The notes below the pieces were generated by a model. It made no database searches, had not been told where the DNA came from, and saw nothing but the letters and a program-made list of their open reading frames with translations. Of a stretch of DNA of 64,000 nucleotides, positions 39,967-49,872 are shown piece by piece. The translations under genes were made by a program, and so were the position numbers. Each line of letters starts with the position of its first letter. The stretch's first letter is position 1. This stretch comes from Burkholderia sp. (GTDB taxonomy: Bacteria; Pseudomonadota; Gammaproteobacteria; Burkholderiales; Burkholderiaceae): contig CP144361.1 in assembly GCA_040954445.1 (NCBI GenBank), positions 992,001 to 1,056,000 on the forward strand. The letters run 5' to 3'.

Positions 39967-40121
39967 CCTGCGCCGCCTGACTCCTGAGCCATACTGGTCC
40001 CGGCGGCGAGGACTGCCCCACCTTGAGGGTGCGGCTAGGGGATGGGAAATACCGTTTTTCGACATAGCTTTTGCAACTCGGCACCTTTTCACTCACTCAA
40101 ATTTCAAGAGAGCTAAATGAC

Positions 40122-40514
40122 ATGAACTGGAGTGAATTTGAAGCCCTTCTGGCGGCGCAGCGCAGTGCCCTAAACCGCGACGTAGCAACGGTGTCGTCCG
40201 ATGCGACACCAACGCTAACGAAGGCCGACCTCGCGGAATTGCTATTCGACAGCGTCGGGCTCAATAAGCGGCAAGCCAAGGACATGGTCGAGGCCTTCTT
40301 TGAGGTGATCCGCGGTGCGCTGCAGAACGGCGAGAGCGTAAAGCTGTCCGGCTTCGGTAACTTCCAGCTGCGCGACAAGTCCCAACGACCGGGCCGCAAC
40401 CCGAAGACGGGTGAGGAGATTCCGATTGCTGCGCGGCGTGTCGTCACCTTCCATGCGAGCCAGAAGCTGAAGCTGCTCGTCGAGAACAGCTTGGACACGC
40501 CGATCACACGCTGA
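40122..40514 (+). CDS. ihfA: Integration host factor subunit alpha
   Basis: With IHF-beta it bends DNA at recombination, transposition and promoter sites. 130 aa from [19 protein letters not shown] choose this start because it is close to the Burkholderia form and an upstream ATG at 40071 lacks homology. The HU/IHF fold runs from [23 protein letters not shown] to the DNA-inserting arm [27 protein letters not shown], where the Pro in EIPIAARR is the intercalating residue. pheT, expected just upstream, is gone; IS DNA ends 155 bp before the start. The 180 bp after the stop contain no gene I recognise. Confidence 0.94.
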   Translation: MNWSEFEALLAAQRSALNRDVATVSSDATPTLTKADLAELLFDSVGLNKRQAKDMVEAFFEVIRGALQNGESVKLSGFGNFQLRDKSQRPGRNPKTGEEIPIAARRVVTFHASQKLKLLVENSLDTPITR

Positions 40515-40693
40515 CCTGCATATCCGTACTGCTGCAGCGCTGCTGTCTTCGCGTTCCAGGATGGATAAAATCGCGAATGGCGTCGCGAAAAAACTGGGCT
40601 TCAACTGGGCTTCAAATCCCCCCTCGAAGCCCGTCAGGCCAGTCCCTTTCCGCTCGCGGCCTGATCAAGCTCAGCTTGGCAACGGACTGGGAG

Positions 40694-40887
40694 GGCGTTG
40701 TTGCATGAAAGAGGGCGTTGTTGCATAAATCGAGTGTGAGGATGCAATAGCATCGACGGGCATAATTTTAGGCAATACGAACGGATTGCGGACGAGCGAG
40801 GTCCGCCATAGGCGTTGTTGCATAAATCGAGCGAGATCCGTTGCGCGTAAACGTCAACGGATCTCGCTCGATTTATGCAACAACGCC
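40694..40887. mobile_element. Stack of IS5-type ends inside an IS630-type relic
   Basis: Two tandem starts GGCGTTGTTGCAT at 40694 and 40714, then about 97 bp of the IS 3' end (40714-40810), then a complete 77-bp palindrome (40811-40887). The right side continues into an IS630-type transposase relic. Confidence 0.75.
40811..40887. repeat. 77-bp palindromic mini-element with 33-bp perfect arms
   Basis: Arms 40811-40843 and 40855-40887 are exact inverted copies beginning GGCGTTGTTGCATAAATCGA and covering the IS 5' terminus plus GCGAGATCCGTTG. The loop is 11 nt (CGCGTAAACGT). It is the smallest derivative of the IS5-type element here. Confidence 0.9.
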
Positions 40888-41688
40888 TCTTGCTGCGCAT
40901 CTCTTTAATCAGCCGCTTCAGGAAATCGAGCAGGATGTCGGCGTTCATCGCACCTTCGAAGACTTTCCAGCGCACCTGGCTACGGTTCGTCACCCTCGAC
41001 ATCACCGACAGGCCTTCGCATCGACTCGCCACGCTTTGCTTGGGCGTTTTGCCAATCGGCGAGTAGGAGCGCGGTCGCGCACATCGTCGGAGCGCAGCCC
41101 CGTTTCGTCGCCCCACTGGATCTCCGCGCCTTTCGGCTATGGCCCAGCGAGAAATCTCCGGGTACGTCTCGTTTAGCCATGCCTACACCGCTTCCGATCG
41201 ATACTCATAGGCCCGTTTCATTGGCTTTTGCGGCGTGAAATCCCAGCGCGCCAGATACAGGCCGACACCCTGAAGCGTCAGCGTTAAACTGGATTGCTTC
41301 CGGATCAACTCCAGCACGGCATGTCGCGTCCACAACGCGAACGACATCTTCAACTGGTCCGGCGATCTGATCGCACAATAGCGTGCATTTCCACTTCCTG
41401 CTGCTCACTCAGGGCATGGCATGGATTCCCTGCTTCGCCGCTCAGCTTGTCACGCAATCCAGCCGCACCTTCGCGGGCGTAGCGTTTGCAAATATCACAC
41501 ACGCCGGTGCGCGACAGGTTTGTATGCTCGGCAATCTCGTCGTAGGTCTAGGCGCGCGTGTGTAGGTTGATCACCTGACATCGCTGCTCTTCACGCTGCC
41601 TCACGAGGCAGCGATCTCATATCTTTTTTTCTATGTCCCTTACATGAGGGTCGATTTGCCAATTTAAAGATCACGAATTGCGAATCAA
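40888..41688 (-). mobile_element. IS630-family transposase relic
   Basis: Minus strand from about 41610: helix-turn-helix YDEIAEHTNLSRTGVCDICKRYAREGAAGLRDKLSGEAGNPCHALSEQQEVEMHAIV, then SLTLTLQGVGLYLARWDFTPQKPMKRAYEY, WLNETYPEI, and RSYSPIGKTPKQSVASRCEGLSVMSRVTNRSQVRWKVFEGAMNADILLDFLKRLIKEM, characteristic of IS630/Tc1-mariner transposases. It has frameshifts, a TAG before TYDEIAE and is cut off at 40887 before the last catalytic block. The outer end 41643-41688 (GAATTGCGAATCAA) matches the ends of the IS630-type palindromes. Confidence 0.85.
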
Positions 41689-42729
41689 TCATTTTGTCAA
41701 GAAAATGCGTAAGGACATACGCAAGACATGTGAGCTAAAGGCATGCTACCGTGTCAGGAATTGGGCGGCCTATAATGTAGGTCTGATATGTAGGTCTGAT
41801 CAACCGGGGGAACGTGTAACAATATGGATAGATGAAGCCGTCCTTGCCAGAATACCCGATGGCATACCCACACGTGGTCGCCCGTGTCTATACGGCGATA
41901 CGCTGATTCAGACATTACTTGGCGTGAAGACCGTCTATCAACTGACGGTGCGTGCCCTGCAAGGTTTCACCCAAAGTCTGCGCGATCTGGCCTTCCCGAG
42001 CTTTCCGGTGCCGAATTACACCACGTTCTGTCGCCGGGCAAAAACGCTTGATGTCGAACTGCCGATCCTTCGTGACAATGAACGATCTATCTGGTTGTCG
42101 ACAGCACCGGTCTGAAGGTCTATGGCGAAGGTGAATGGAAGGTGCGCCAGCACGGCTACTCGAAGCGGCGCACGTGGCGTAAAGTCCATCTCGCGCTCAA
42201 CGCGAATACGGGTCAAGGGCATGCCGCGCTAATGATGAATCAGAATGTGGCTGACGGTGACGCTCTGGCCAAGTTGCTCGACCAGATTCCACGCGAAGAA
42301 CAAATCGATGTCGTCGGCGGTGATGGTGCCTACGACACCAAGCCATGCCATGCGGCCATTGCTGCACGCAGTGCTATTCCTTCGATTCCGCCACGCGAGG
42401 GTGCCGTTCATTGGCCAGCGGATATGCTCGGTGCGGCGTGGCGTAATGGCGCGGTTGATGCAATTGCCCGTGACGGTCGTCGAGAATGGAAGCAAGACAG
42501 TGGCTACCACCGGCGATCGCTTGCCGAGAATGCGATGTATCGGTTCAAGACCCTCACCGGCAACTGTCTCTGGGCGCGTCACATCGACTCGCAGGCGACC
42601 GAGGTCTCCATTCGCGTCGGCGTCATCAACCGTATGGCGGACCTCGCTCGTCCGCAATCCGTTCGTATTGCCTAAAATTATGCCCGTCGATGCTATTGCA
42701 TCCTCACACTCGATTTATGCAACAACGCC
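41689..42729 (+). mobile_element. IS903-like IS5 element, one-base frameshift
   Basis: 5' terminus lost at the junction with the IS630 relic; 3' terminus GATTTATGCAACAACGCC ends 42729. The transposase is open from MRINHFVKKMRKDIRK to LPILRDNER (42088), where one base is missing (AACGATCTATCTGG where other copies have AACCGATCCATCTGG); the rest, including both remaining catalytic blocks, is open in the next frame to RPQSVRIA (42675). Confidence 0.87.
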
Positions 42730-43644
42730 TATCGACTGACCTTGCGTGCCCTGCAAGGTTTCACCCAAAGTCTGCGCGATCTGGGCCTTCCCTAGCTTGC
42801 CGGTGCCGAATTACACCACGCTCTGTCGCCGCGCAAAAACACTTGATGTCGAGCTGCTGATCCTCGCGAAAGTGAACCGCGATCCACCTGGTGTCGACAG
42901 TACCGGTCTGGAGGTCTATGGCGCAGGTGAATGGCAGGTCCGCCAGCACGGCTACTCGAAACGACGCACGTGGCGTAAAGTCCATCTCGCGCTCAACGCG
43001 AAGACGGGGTTAAGTGCATGCCACGCTATTAATCCAAAAATTGTAATCTTGAAATTAGAAAATCGTCTCTCATGTCTCATTTTTCCATACTAATCACATG
43101 AGAGACGATTTTCTAATTTCAAGATTACAATTTTTGGATTAATAATGACGCATCAGAATATAGCTGACGATGCCGCTTTGGCCAGATTGCTCGACCACCA
43201 GATTCCGCGCGACGAACAAATCGATGTCATCGACTGCGACGGTGCCTACGACACCAAGCCATGCCATGCGGCCATTGCTGCATGCAGTGCTGTTCTACTG
43301 CAATTCCGCCACGCGAAGGTGCCACTCATTGGCCAGTGGATAGCCCGGTACGGCGTGGCGTAAGGGAGCGGTTGATGGAATTGCCCGTGACGGTCGTGGA
43401 GAATAGAAGAAAGACACTGGCTACCACCGGCGCTCGCTTGCCGAGCATGCGATGTATCGGTTCAAGACGCTCACCGGCAACTCTCTCTGAGCGCGTCACA
43501 TCGACTCACAGGAGACCGAGGTCGCCGTTCGCGTCGGCGTAATCAACCGCATGGTGCATTCGCTTGTCCGCAATCCGTTCGTATCGCCTGAAATTATGCC
43601 TGTTCATGCCATTGCGTCCTCACGCTCGATTTATGCAGCAACGC
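42730..43644 (+). mobile_element. IS5-type fragment split by an IS630-type palindrome
   Basis: Starts internally at YRLTLRALQGFTQSLRDL codons directly against the previous element's end and runs to a decayed 3' terminus TTTATGCAGCAACGCT at 43644. At 43029-43143 a palindromic element with TA flanks interrupts it. Several frameshifts. Confidence 0.75.
43029..43143. repeat. IS630-type palindrome with 46-bp perfect arms and TA duplication
   Basis: Arms starting TTAATCCAAAAATTGTAATC and running to CTCATG are exact inverted copies (46 bp each) around a 23-nt loop. TA flanks both sides; removing the element and one TA restores the transposase sequence CACGC-TA-ATGACGCATCAG. Non-coding. Confidence 0.92.
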
Positions 43645-44005
43645 TGTTCGACAGCAAGCGTTTGTGCCCGGCGAAAGAGCGTGGTGTAATTTGGCACCGG
43701 AAAGCTAGAGAAGGCCAAATCGCGCAGACTTTGGGTGCAGCCTTGCTGGGTACGCGGTGCGCGTCGATAGACGGTCTTCACGCCAAGCAAGACCTGAATC
43801 AGGACGTCGCCGCACAGACGCTGGCAACCACGCGTGGGTATGAAGCCGTCGAGCATTTTAGCAAGGACGGCTTCATCGACCTACGTCGTCACGTTCCCTT
43901 GGTTGATTCAGACCGGATCAATGACATGGGGTTCACCCGACTGTTGCGCGTCCGACTGTTGCGCGTAAACATCGCCGCCCCTCGCCAGATTTATGCAACA
44001 ACGCC
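43645..44005 (-). mobile_element. IS5-type 5' fragment upstream of hslV
   Basis: Minus-strand transposase N-terminal codons (AFSSFPVPNYTTLFRRAQTL) and leader, ending at the terminus ATTTATGCAACAACGCC at 44005. Dead. Confidence 0.7.
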
Positions 44006-44015
44006 CCTTTGAGGG

Positions 44016-44049
44016 GTTAACAAAATAAAGCCCCCGGCTTTTCCGGGGG
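44016..44049 (-). terminator. Possible terminator hairpin upstream of hslV
   Basis: Stem CCCCCGG/CCGGGGG (44031-44037, 44043-44049). On the minus strand it is followed by CTTTATTTTGTT, a loose T-rich tract, so it would stop leftward transcription. It may be a relic of a gene that has been replaced by IS DNA. The remaining 44050-44156 stretch is native upstream DNA of hslV without a recognisable promoter. Confidence 0.35.
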
Positions 44050-44156
44050 ATACTTACTACACGCGGCGCACCCGGCGGTCGCACCGCGCGTCCCCAGGGC
44101 GACGGTGCCACGCGCACTCCCGCGTCGTCCTCCCCAGATTTTCTGAAGGAACGCAG

Positions 44157-44690
44157 ATGGACCAATATCACGGCACAACGATCGTCTCCGTGCGCCGCGA
44201 CGAGCAGGTTGCGCTCGGCGGCGACGGCCAGGTCACGCTCGGCAATATCGTCATGAAGGGCAGCGCGCGCAAGGTGCGCCGTATCCATAACAACGTACTG
44301 GTCGGCTTTGCCGGCGGCACGGCCGACGCCTTCTCCCTCCTCGACCGTTTCGAGGCCAAGCTCGAGAAACAGCAGGGCAACCTGACGCGCGCCGCCGTCG
44401 AGCTCGCCAAGGACTGGCGTACCGATCGTCTGCTGCGCCGCCTAGAGGCGATGCTGATCACGGTCGACAAGAGCACCACCCTAGTGATCACTGGCAACGG
44501 CGACGTGCTCGACCCGGAAGGCGGAATCTGCGCGATCGGTTCGGGCGGCTCCTACGCGCAGGCAGCCGCGCGCGCGTTGGCCGAGAATACCGAGCTGTCG
44601 CCGGGCGAGATCGTCAAGAAAGCGCTCAATATCGCCGGAGATATGTGCATTTACACGAACCACAGCCATATCATCGAAACGATCGAGTAA
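44157..44690 (+). CDS. hslV: ATP-dependent protease subunit HslV
   Basis: Proteasome-like threonine protease, a two-ring dodecamer fed by HslU, in the cytosol. 177 aa, [29 protein letters not shown]; after removal of MDQYHG, Thr7 becomes the catalytic N-terminal threonine. [19 protein letters not shown] and the C-terminal [19 protein letters not shown] are conserved. GAAGGAAC precedes the start and hslU follows after 10 bp. Confidence 0.96.
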   Translation: MDQYHGTTIVSVRRDEQVALGGDGQVTLGNIVMKGSARKVRRIHNNVLVGFAGGTADAFSLLDRFEAKLEKQQGNLTRAAVELAKDWRTDRLLRRLEAMLITVDKSTTLVITGNGDVLDPEGGICAIGSGGSYAQAAARALAENTELSPGEIVKKALNIAGDMCIYTNHSHIIETIE

Positions 44691-44700
44691 GGACGCCGAC

Positions 44701-46041
44701 ATGAGCACCATGACCCCTGCCGAGATCGTCTCGGAACTCGAAAAGTATATCATCGGTCAGAACAAGGCAAAGAAGGCGGTGGCCGTCGCGCTCCGCAACC
44801 GCTGGCGCCGCCAGCAAGTGGCCGAGCCTCTGCGCCAGGAAATCACCCCCAAGAACATTCTGATGATCGGGCCGACCGGCGTCGGCAAGACCGAGATCGC
44901 GCGTCGCCTAGCCAAGCTGGCGGACGCACCCTTCATTAAAATCGAGGCAACCAAATTCACCGAAGTCGGCTACGTGGGCCGCGACGTCGACAGCATCGTG
45001 CGTGACCTGATTGAGATCGCTGTCAAGCAAACCCGTGAATCGGAAATGCGCAAGGTGCGCTCAAAGGCGCAGGATCAAGCCGAGGACCGGATCCTTGACA
45101 TCCTGCTGCCGCAGCCGCGTGCGGTAGGCTTCGGCTCGCACAGCGAGACCGCCAATGACGATAATAATGCTACGCGCCAGATCTTCCGCAAACGCCTGCG
45201 CGAGGGCGCGCTCGACGAGAAGGGAGTCGAGCTCGACATCGAGCAACCACAGGCCAGCATGGACATCATGGCACCGCCGGGGATGGAGGAGATGACCGAG
45301 CAGATCCGCTCGATGTTCTCCAACATCAGCGGCAAGAAGACGCGCCGCAAGGTCAAGATTAAGGAAGCGCTCAAGCTGCTGACCGACAAGGAAGCAGCCA
45401 AGCTGCTCAACGACGAGGAAGTGAAAATGCGCGCCGTGCAGAACGTCGAGCAGAACGGCATCGTATTCCTCGACGAGATCGACAAGATCGCCTCACGCAA
45501 CAACGAGGGCGGCGGCGGGGAAGTTTCGCGGCAGGGCGTGCAGCGCGATCTGCTGCCACTGGTCGAGGGCACCACAGTCAACACCAAATATGGAATGATC
45601 AAGACCGACCACATCCTGTTCATCGCTAGTGGCGCCTTCCATCTATCCAAGCCGAGCGACCTGATCCCCGAGCTGCAGGGGCGCTTCCCAATCCGGGTTG
45701 AACTCGATTCATTGTCGGTGAGGGATTTCGAATCGATCCTGGTGTCCACCGACGCGAGCTTGGTCAAGCAGTACCAGGCTCTGCTCGCCACCGAGGATGT
45801 GCAGCTCAAGTTCGCTGAGGACGGTATCCGATGCCTCGCCGAGATCGCCTTCTCGGTCAACGAGAAGACCGAGAACATTGGCGCGCGCCGTCTCTACACC
45901 GTGATCGAGAAGCTGCTCGAGGATGTCTCATTCGCAGCCGGCAATCATGCCGGAGAGGCTATCACGATCGACGCAGCCTATGTCGACCGTGTGCTCGGCG
46001 CAGTCTCAAAGGACGAGGATCTATCGCGCTACGTGCTGTAA
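44701..46041 (+). CDS. hslU: ATP-dependent protease ATPase subunit HslU
   Basis: AAA+ unfoldase of the HslUV protease. 446 aa: Walker A GPTGVGKT (57-64), pore loop GYVGRD (90-95), intermediate domain about 105-240 with MAPPGMEEM, Walker B IVFLDEID (254-261), sensor arginine in GRFPIRVEL, and the C-terminal LSRYVL that docks into HslV. Complete and co-oriented with hslV. A short GC hairpin (46129-46145) follows in the 110 bp before IS DNA resumes. Confidence 0.97.
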   Translation: MSTMTPAEIVSELEKYIIGQNKAKKAVAVALRNRWRRQQVAEPLRQEITPKNILMIGPTGVGKTEIARRLAKLADAPFIKIEATKFTEVGYVGRDVDSIVRDLIEIAVKQTRESEMRKVRSKAQDQAEDRILDILLPQPRAVGFGSHSETANDDNNATRQIFRKRLREGALDEKGVELDIEQPQASMDIMAPPGMEEMTEQIRSMFSNISGKKTRRKVKIKEALKLLTDKEAAKLLNDEEVKMRAVQNVEQNGIVFLDEIDKIASRNNEGGGGEVSRQGVQRDLLPLVEGTTVNTKYGMIKTDHILFIASGAFHLSKPSDLIPELQGRFPIRVELDSLSVRDFESILVSTDASLVKQYQALLATEDVQLKFAEDGIRCLAEIAFSVNEKTENIGARRLYTVIEKLLEDVSFAAGNHAGEAITIDAAYVDRVLGAVSKDEDLSRYVL

Positions 46042-46154
46042 AACACACAGCAGGAATGAAAAGGGCGGACGACCCACGTCGAGCGGGCCACTCTTCTTCA
46101 TGCACCGCGCCAGAGTTTCCGCCGGAAACGGGCCCTTGTGGCCCGCTTGCGCTA

Positions 46155-46996
46155 CACCCCCCACGCTCTGTCGCCGGGGAAAATGCTTGATGTCGAACTG
46201 CCGATCCTTCGCGACAGCGAACCGATCCACCTGGTGGTCGACAGCACCGGTCTGAAGGTCTATGGCGAAGGTGAATGGAAGGGTGACGCCAGCACGGCTA
46301 CTCGAAGCGGCGCACGTAACGTAAAGTCGATTTCGCGCTCAACGCGAATACGGCTCAGTGCATGCCGCGCTATTGATCCGCAATTCGTGATCTGGAAATT
46401 GAAAAAGCGTCCCTCATGTCTCGTTTTCCCATGCCCATCTTATGATGAGTCGATTTGTTAATTTCAAGATCACGAATTGCGGATCAATAATGACGCATCA
46501 AAATATAGCTAGCGGTGACGCTCTGGCTAAGTTGCTCGACCAGATTCCACGCGAACAACAAATCGATGTCATCGGCGGTGACGGTGACTACGACAGCAAG
46601 CCATGCCATGCGGCCATTGCTGCACGCAGTGCTATTCCTTCGATTTCGCCACGCGAGGGTGCCGTTCATTGGCCAGCGGACATGCCCGGTGCGACGTGGC
46701 GTAATGCCGCGGTTGATGCAATTGCCCGTGACAGTCGTCGAGAATGGAAGCAAGACAGTGGCTACCACCGGCGATCGCTTGCCGAGAATACGATGTATCG
46801 GTTCAAGACCCTCACTGGCAACTGTCTCTGGGCGCGTCACACCGACTCGCAGGCGACCGAGGTCTCCGTTCGCGTTGGCGTCATCAACCGTATGGCTGGA
46901 CCTCGCTCGTCCGCAATCCCGCAATCCGTTCGTATCGCCTGAAATTATGCCCGTCGATGCTATTGCATCCTCACACTCGATTTATGCAACAACGCC
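46155..46996 (+). mobile_element. IS5-type fragment split by an IS630-type palindrome
   Basis: Begins internally (CACGCTCTGTCGCCGGGGAA) and ends with the 3' terminus GATTTATGCAACAACGCC at 46996. The catalytic codons after the palindrome (LAKLLDQIPREQQIDVIGGDGDYDSKPCH through ENTMYRFK) are in one frame, but the first part is frameshifted. It lies 22 bp from the end of the SPOR-domain gene. Confidence 0.78.
46373..46497. repeat. IS630-type palindromic mini-element in the same transposase site
   Basis: TTGATCCGCAATTCGTGATC at the left, its inverse at the right, TA on both sides. It is inserted at exactly the same TA (GCGC-TA-ATGACGCATCA) of the IS5-type transposase gene as the element at 43029-43143, although the arm sequences of the two differ. 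Confidence 0.85.
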
Positions 46997-47018
46997 GCAA
47001 TAACGCCATAAATTTTTA

Positions 47019-47846
47019 CTATTTTGTGAAGCGGATCACTGCGGTATCGACATCGGCATTGGACAGCCGCTGGCGCGTGGTATTCAGGTCGTTCAACTTG
47101 TTGAACGGGCCGACACGCACGCGATAGTACGTGATGCCGCTGACATCGCGCTTAGAGACTTTAGACTCGAAGCCTTGGAAGCCGAGTCGCGCGCGCTGTT
47201 GCTCAGCGTCCGCCTCAGTCTTGTAGGCGCCGACCTGCAGGAAGTAGCTGCTGTTGGTGTCGAGCGCAGTCGCGCCCGCCACCGATCCCGATCCCGGTTT
47301 GGCCGGGGCGTTGCCCACCTGAGCTGGGGAGGTCGGCTTGACGGCCTGCTGGATTGGTTTCAGTTGCGAAGACGAGGAGGACGCGGCGGCGGTGGTTTGC
47401 GGCTTCTTCGCCGGCGGCGTGTTGTCGACGAGCCGAGGTACTACAGCGATACTGTTGTCGCCCGAGGACGGTTGTAGGTTGCTGTTTTGCGAGCCCTTCG
47501 AGCCCGGCACCTCAACGATCTGCGGCTCGGGCAGCAGCGGCGGCTGGGTCTTCTGGTTGGCGGCTTGGTCCGGCACGGTATTGGGCGGAGTCGGCTGTGC
47601 GACCGGCGGTACCGGCTGCACCCTGCCCTGCGCGCGGTTCGAGTCGAACTGCTGCACCTGGCAGGTGCTACTCACGCCGCTATCAGCCAGCGGAGCGACC
47701 TTCGAGACGAAGGGCGAGGGCGCGCGCGTAATGTAGAGCGCGACCACCACGGCGATCGCGAGGCCGACGATCAAGCCCAGCACGATGCCCAAAAAGGTTC
47801 CTCCGGCTTGTTTCGACGGTTTTGACGTGCGGCGCAGTTGTGCCAT
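47019..47846 (-). CDS. SPOR-domain cell-division protein, FtsN-like
   Basis: Probably a single-pass inner-membrane protein that binds septal peptidoglycan. 275 aa: basic N-terminus (MAQLRRTSKPSKQ), one transmembrane helix (FLGIVLGLIVGLAIAVVVALYIT, about 18-40), a long Pro/Gln/Ser-rich periplasmic linker (about 60-195), and a C-terminal SPOR domain (SYFLQVGAYKTEADAEQQRARL ... TYYRVRVGPFNKLNDLNTTRQRL). It lies 93 bp downstream of argS on the same strand, as in Burkholderia; the dsbA gene usually next is missing and IS DNA begins 22 bp after the stop. FtsN-like by architecture, not proven orthology. Confidence 0.88.
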   Translation of the reverse strand: MAQLRRTSKPSKQAGGTFLGIVLGLIVGLAIAVVVALYITRAPSPFVSKVAPLADSGVSSTCQVQQFDSNRAQGRVQPVPPVAQPTPPNTVPDQAANQKTQPPLLPEPQIVEVPGSKGSQNSNLQPSSGDNSIAVVPRLVDNTPPAKKPQTTAAASSSSSQLKPIQQAVKPTSPAQVGNAPAKPGSGSVAGATALDTNSSYFLQVGAYKTEADAEQQRARLGFQGFESKVSKRDVSGITYYRVRVGPFNKLNDLNTTRQRLSNADVDTAVIRFTK

Positions 47847-47939
47847 TGCTTAAGTCACCTGCTAAAAAAGTCGTGAAATGGGACTCGTAGCACAGTCGCT
47901 GCTGGGCAGCGCAACCTTCTGGAGCCTGGCCCGGCGGCT

Positions 47940-49727
47940 TTACATCTTGCTTGGCGAAGACACGCCGAGCACCGCCAGACTGTTTGCGAGCACCTGGCGT
48001 GTCGCGGCGAGCAGCGCGATGCGTGCGGTGCGCTGCGCCTCGTCGTCGACGAGCACGCGCTCCGCATTGTAGAATGAGTGAAATTCGCCAGCGAGGTCGC
48101 GCAGGTAGAAGGCCACCGCGTGCGGCGCAAATTCTCCGGCCGCGTGCGTGAGCATGTCGGGATACTCAGCGAGCTTCTGCAGCAACGAGGCCGCTGGCTT
48201 ACTGTCGAGCGGGGACAGGTCCGCGCTCGGCAGGATCGCTTCGGCCACACCGTAGCGTGACTTCCACTCGTTGAGCACCGAGCAGATCCGCGCATGCGCG
48301 TACTGCACGTAGTAGACCGGATTCTCTTCGTTCTGTTTCAGCGCGAGATCGATATCGAACACGAATTCCGTATCGGCCTTGCGTGAGATTAGGAAGAAGC
48401 GCACTGCGTCGCGCCCCCGCGTGATGATGGCTTCGTCAAGCTGCTCCGTCCAGACTTCCACATCCGGCGTAGCACCACCGCTCGACCATTCAATTAGGTC
48501 GCGCACCGTCACGTAGCTACCGGCACGCTTGGAGAGCTTCACCTCTTGGCCGTCGCGTATCACCGTCACCATCTTGTGCAGCACGTAGTCGGGATAGCCC
48601 TTCGGGATGCCGAAGGGAAGGCCCTGCAGGCCGGCGCGTACACGCGCGATAGTACCGTGGTGGTCCGAGCCCTGGATATTGATGACTTTGCTGAAGCCGC
48701 GCTGCCACTTGGTCACGTGGTAGGCGACGTCGGACACGAAGTAGGTGTAAGTGCCGTCGGTCTTGCGCATCACGCGGTCTTTGTCGTCGCCCTCGGCGGT
48801 AGTGCGTAGCCATAGCGCGCCGTCCTGCTCGTAGGTCATGCCGGCGTCGACCAGGGCCTGCACCATGCTCTCGACGTGGCCTTCTTGGTACAGCGAAGAT
48901 TCCAGGTAGTACTGGTCAAAGCGTACGCCGAAAGCCTTTAGGTCGATATCCTGCTCACGTCGTAGATAGACGACTGCGAACTTGCGGATCGCCTCTATGT
49001 CTTTGATGTCGCCCTTGCTGGTGACGGGCTCGCCGTCGCTGGCCGAGACCGTGGCACCGGCCAGGTAGTCGCGAGCGATGTCGGCGATGTATTCGCCGTT
49101 GTAGGCGGCCTCGGGCCAGTCGGCGTCGCCAGGCTTGAGGCCTCGGGCGCGCGCCTGGGTCGACAGCGCCAAGTTACCGATCTGCACGCCGGCGTCGTTG
49201 TAGTAAAACTCGCGATGCACCGCGTAGCCCTGGCTGGCCAGCACGTTGGCCAGCACGTCGCCAAGCGCGGCCTGGCGACCGTGGCCGACGTGCAGTGGGC
49301 CGGTCGGGTTGGCCGAGACGAACTCGAGCAGCACGCGGCGTCCAGCCTCGTGCGCGGAACGACCGAAGGTCTCACGCTCGGCGAACACCGTGCTAATCAC
49401 GGCTTGTTTAGCGGTGGCGGTAAGGCGCAAGTTGATGAAACCGGGGCCGGCGATCTCAGCGGCCTCGAGCAGACCGACCGCAGACGGGTAGGCCATCACG
49501 GCCGCTACGATCTTCTCGGCCAACTTGCGGGGGTGGGTGCCGAACGGCTTAGCCAGCTGCATCGCGACGTTGGAGGCGATGTCGCCGTGGGCGACCGTCT
49601 TGGGGCGCTCCAGGGTGATCTTCGGCGCAACAAAGTCGGCCTTGGATTCGCCCTGCAGGGTCTGGACGACCTGCTTCACGCTGTCGGCGAGCAGAGTTTT
49701 GAGGATGTCTTTTTGAGCGGGCAGCAT
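47940..49727 (-). CDS. argS: Arginyl-tRNA synthetase
   Basis: Charges tRNA-Arg; class I synthetase. I start at [19 protein letters not shown] (595 aa); the open frame continues upstream into IS DNA (49919) without homology. The HIGH-type motif is [12 protein letters not shown] in [13 protein letters not shown], the KMSKS-type motif is KLSKRAGS, and the anticodon-binding DALR region spans the C-terminal 130 residues ([15 protein letters not shown]). Upstream, an IS630-type arm and an IS5-type element lie 90-150 bp away. Confidence 0.96.
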   Translation of the reverse strand: MLPAQKDILKTLLADSVKQVVQTLQGESKADFVAPKITLERPKTVAHGDIASNVAMQLAKPFGTHPRKLAEKIVAAVMAYPSAVGLLEAAEIAGPGFINLRLTATAKQAVISTVFAERETFGRSAHEAGRRVLLEFVSANPTGPLHVGHGRQAALGDVLANVLASQGYAVHREFYYNDAGVQIGNLALSTQARARGLKPGDADWPEAAYNGEYIADIARDYLAGATVSASDGEPVTSKGDIKDIEAIRKFAVVYLRREQDIDLKAFGVRFDQYYLESSLYQEGHVESMVQALVDAGMTYEQDGALWLRTTAEGDDKDRVMRKTDGTYTYFVSDVAYHVTKWQRGFSKVINIQGSDHHGTIARVRAGLQGLPFGIPKGYPDYVLHKMVTVIRDGQEVKLSKRAGSYVTVRDLIEWSSGGATPDVEVWTEQLDEAIITRGRDAVRFFLISRKADTEFVFDIDLALKQNEENPVYYVQYAHARICSVLNEWKSRYGVAEAILPSADLSPLDSKPAASLLQKLAEYPDMLTHAAGEFAPHAVAFYLRDLAGEFHSFYNAERVLVDDEAQRTARIALLAATRQVLANSLAVLGVSSPSKM

Positions 49728-49816
49728 GTTGTCGGGAATGGTGGTTGCTGGCAACCCCGGGCGATCGGTTCCGGCAGAGCGCATTTCAGAAATGCGTTGG
49801 ACTTTAACAGATGCTA

Positions 49817-49863
49817 TTGATCCGCAATTCGTAATCTTGAAATTAGAAAATCCTCCATCATGT
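49817..49863. repeat. IS630-type terminal half upstream of argS
   Basis: TTGATCCGCAATTCGTAATC...GAAATTAGAAAATCCTCCATCATG, a single arm preceded by TA. Its partner arm is absent; an IS5-type element starts 10 bp later. Confidence 0.6.
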
Positions 49864-49872
49864 GAAGGGCAC

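Noticed and set aside
40561..40690. Short plus frame after ihfA (MDKIANGVAKKLGFNWASNPPSKP)
   Set aside because: It resembles a protein tail but is too short to assign and runs into IS DNA; no family can be supported.
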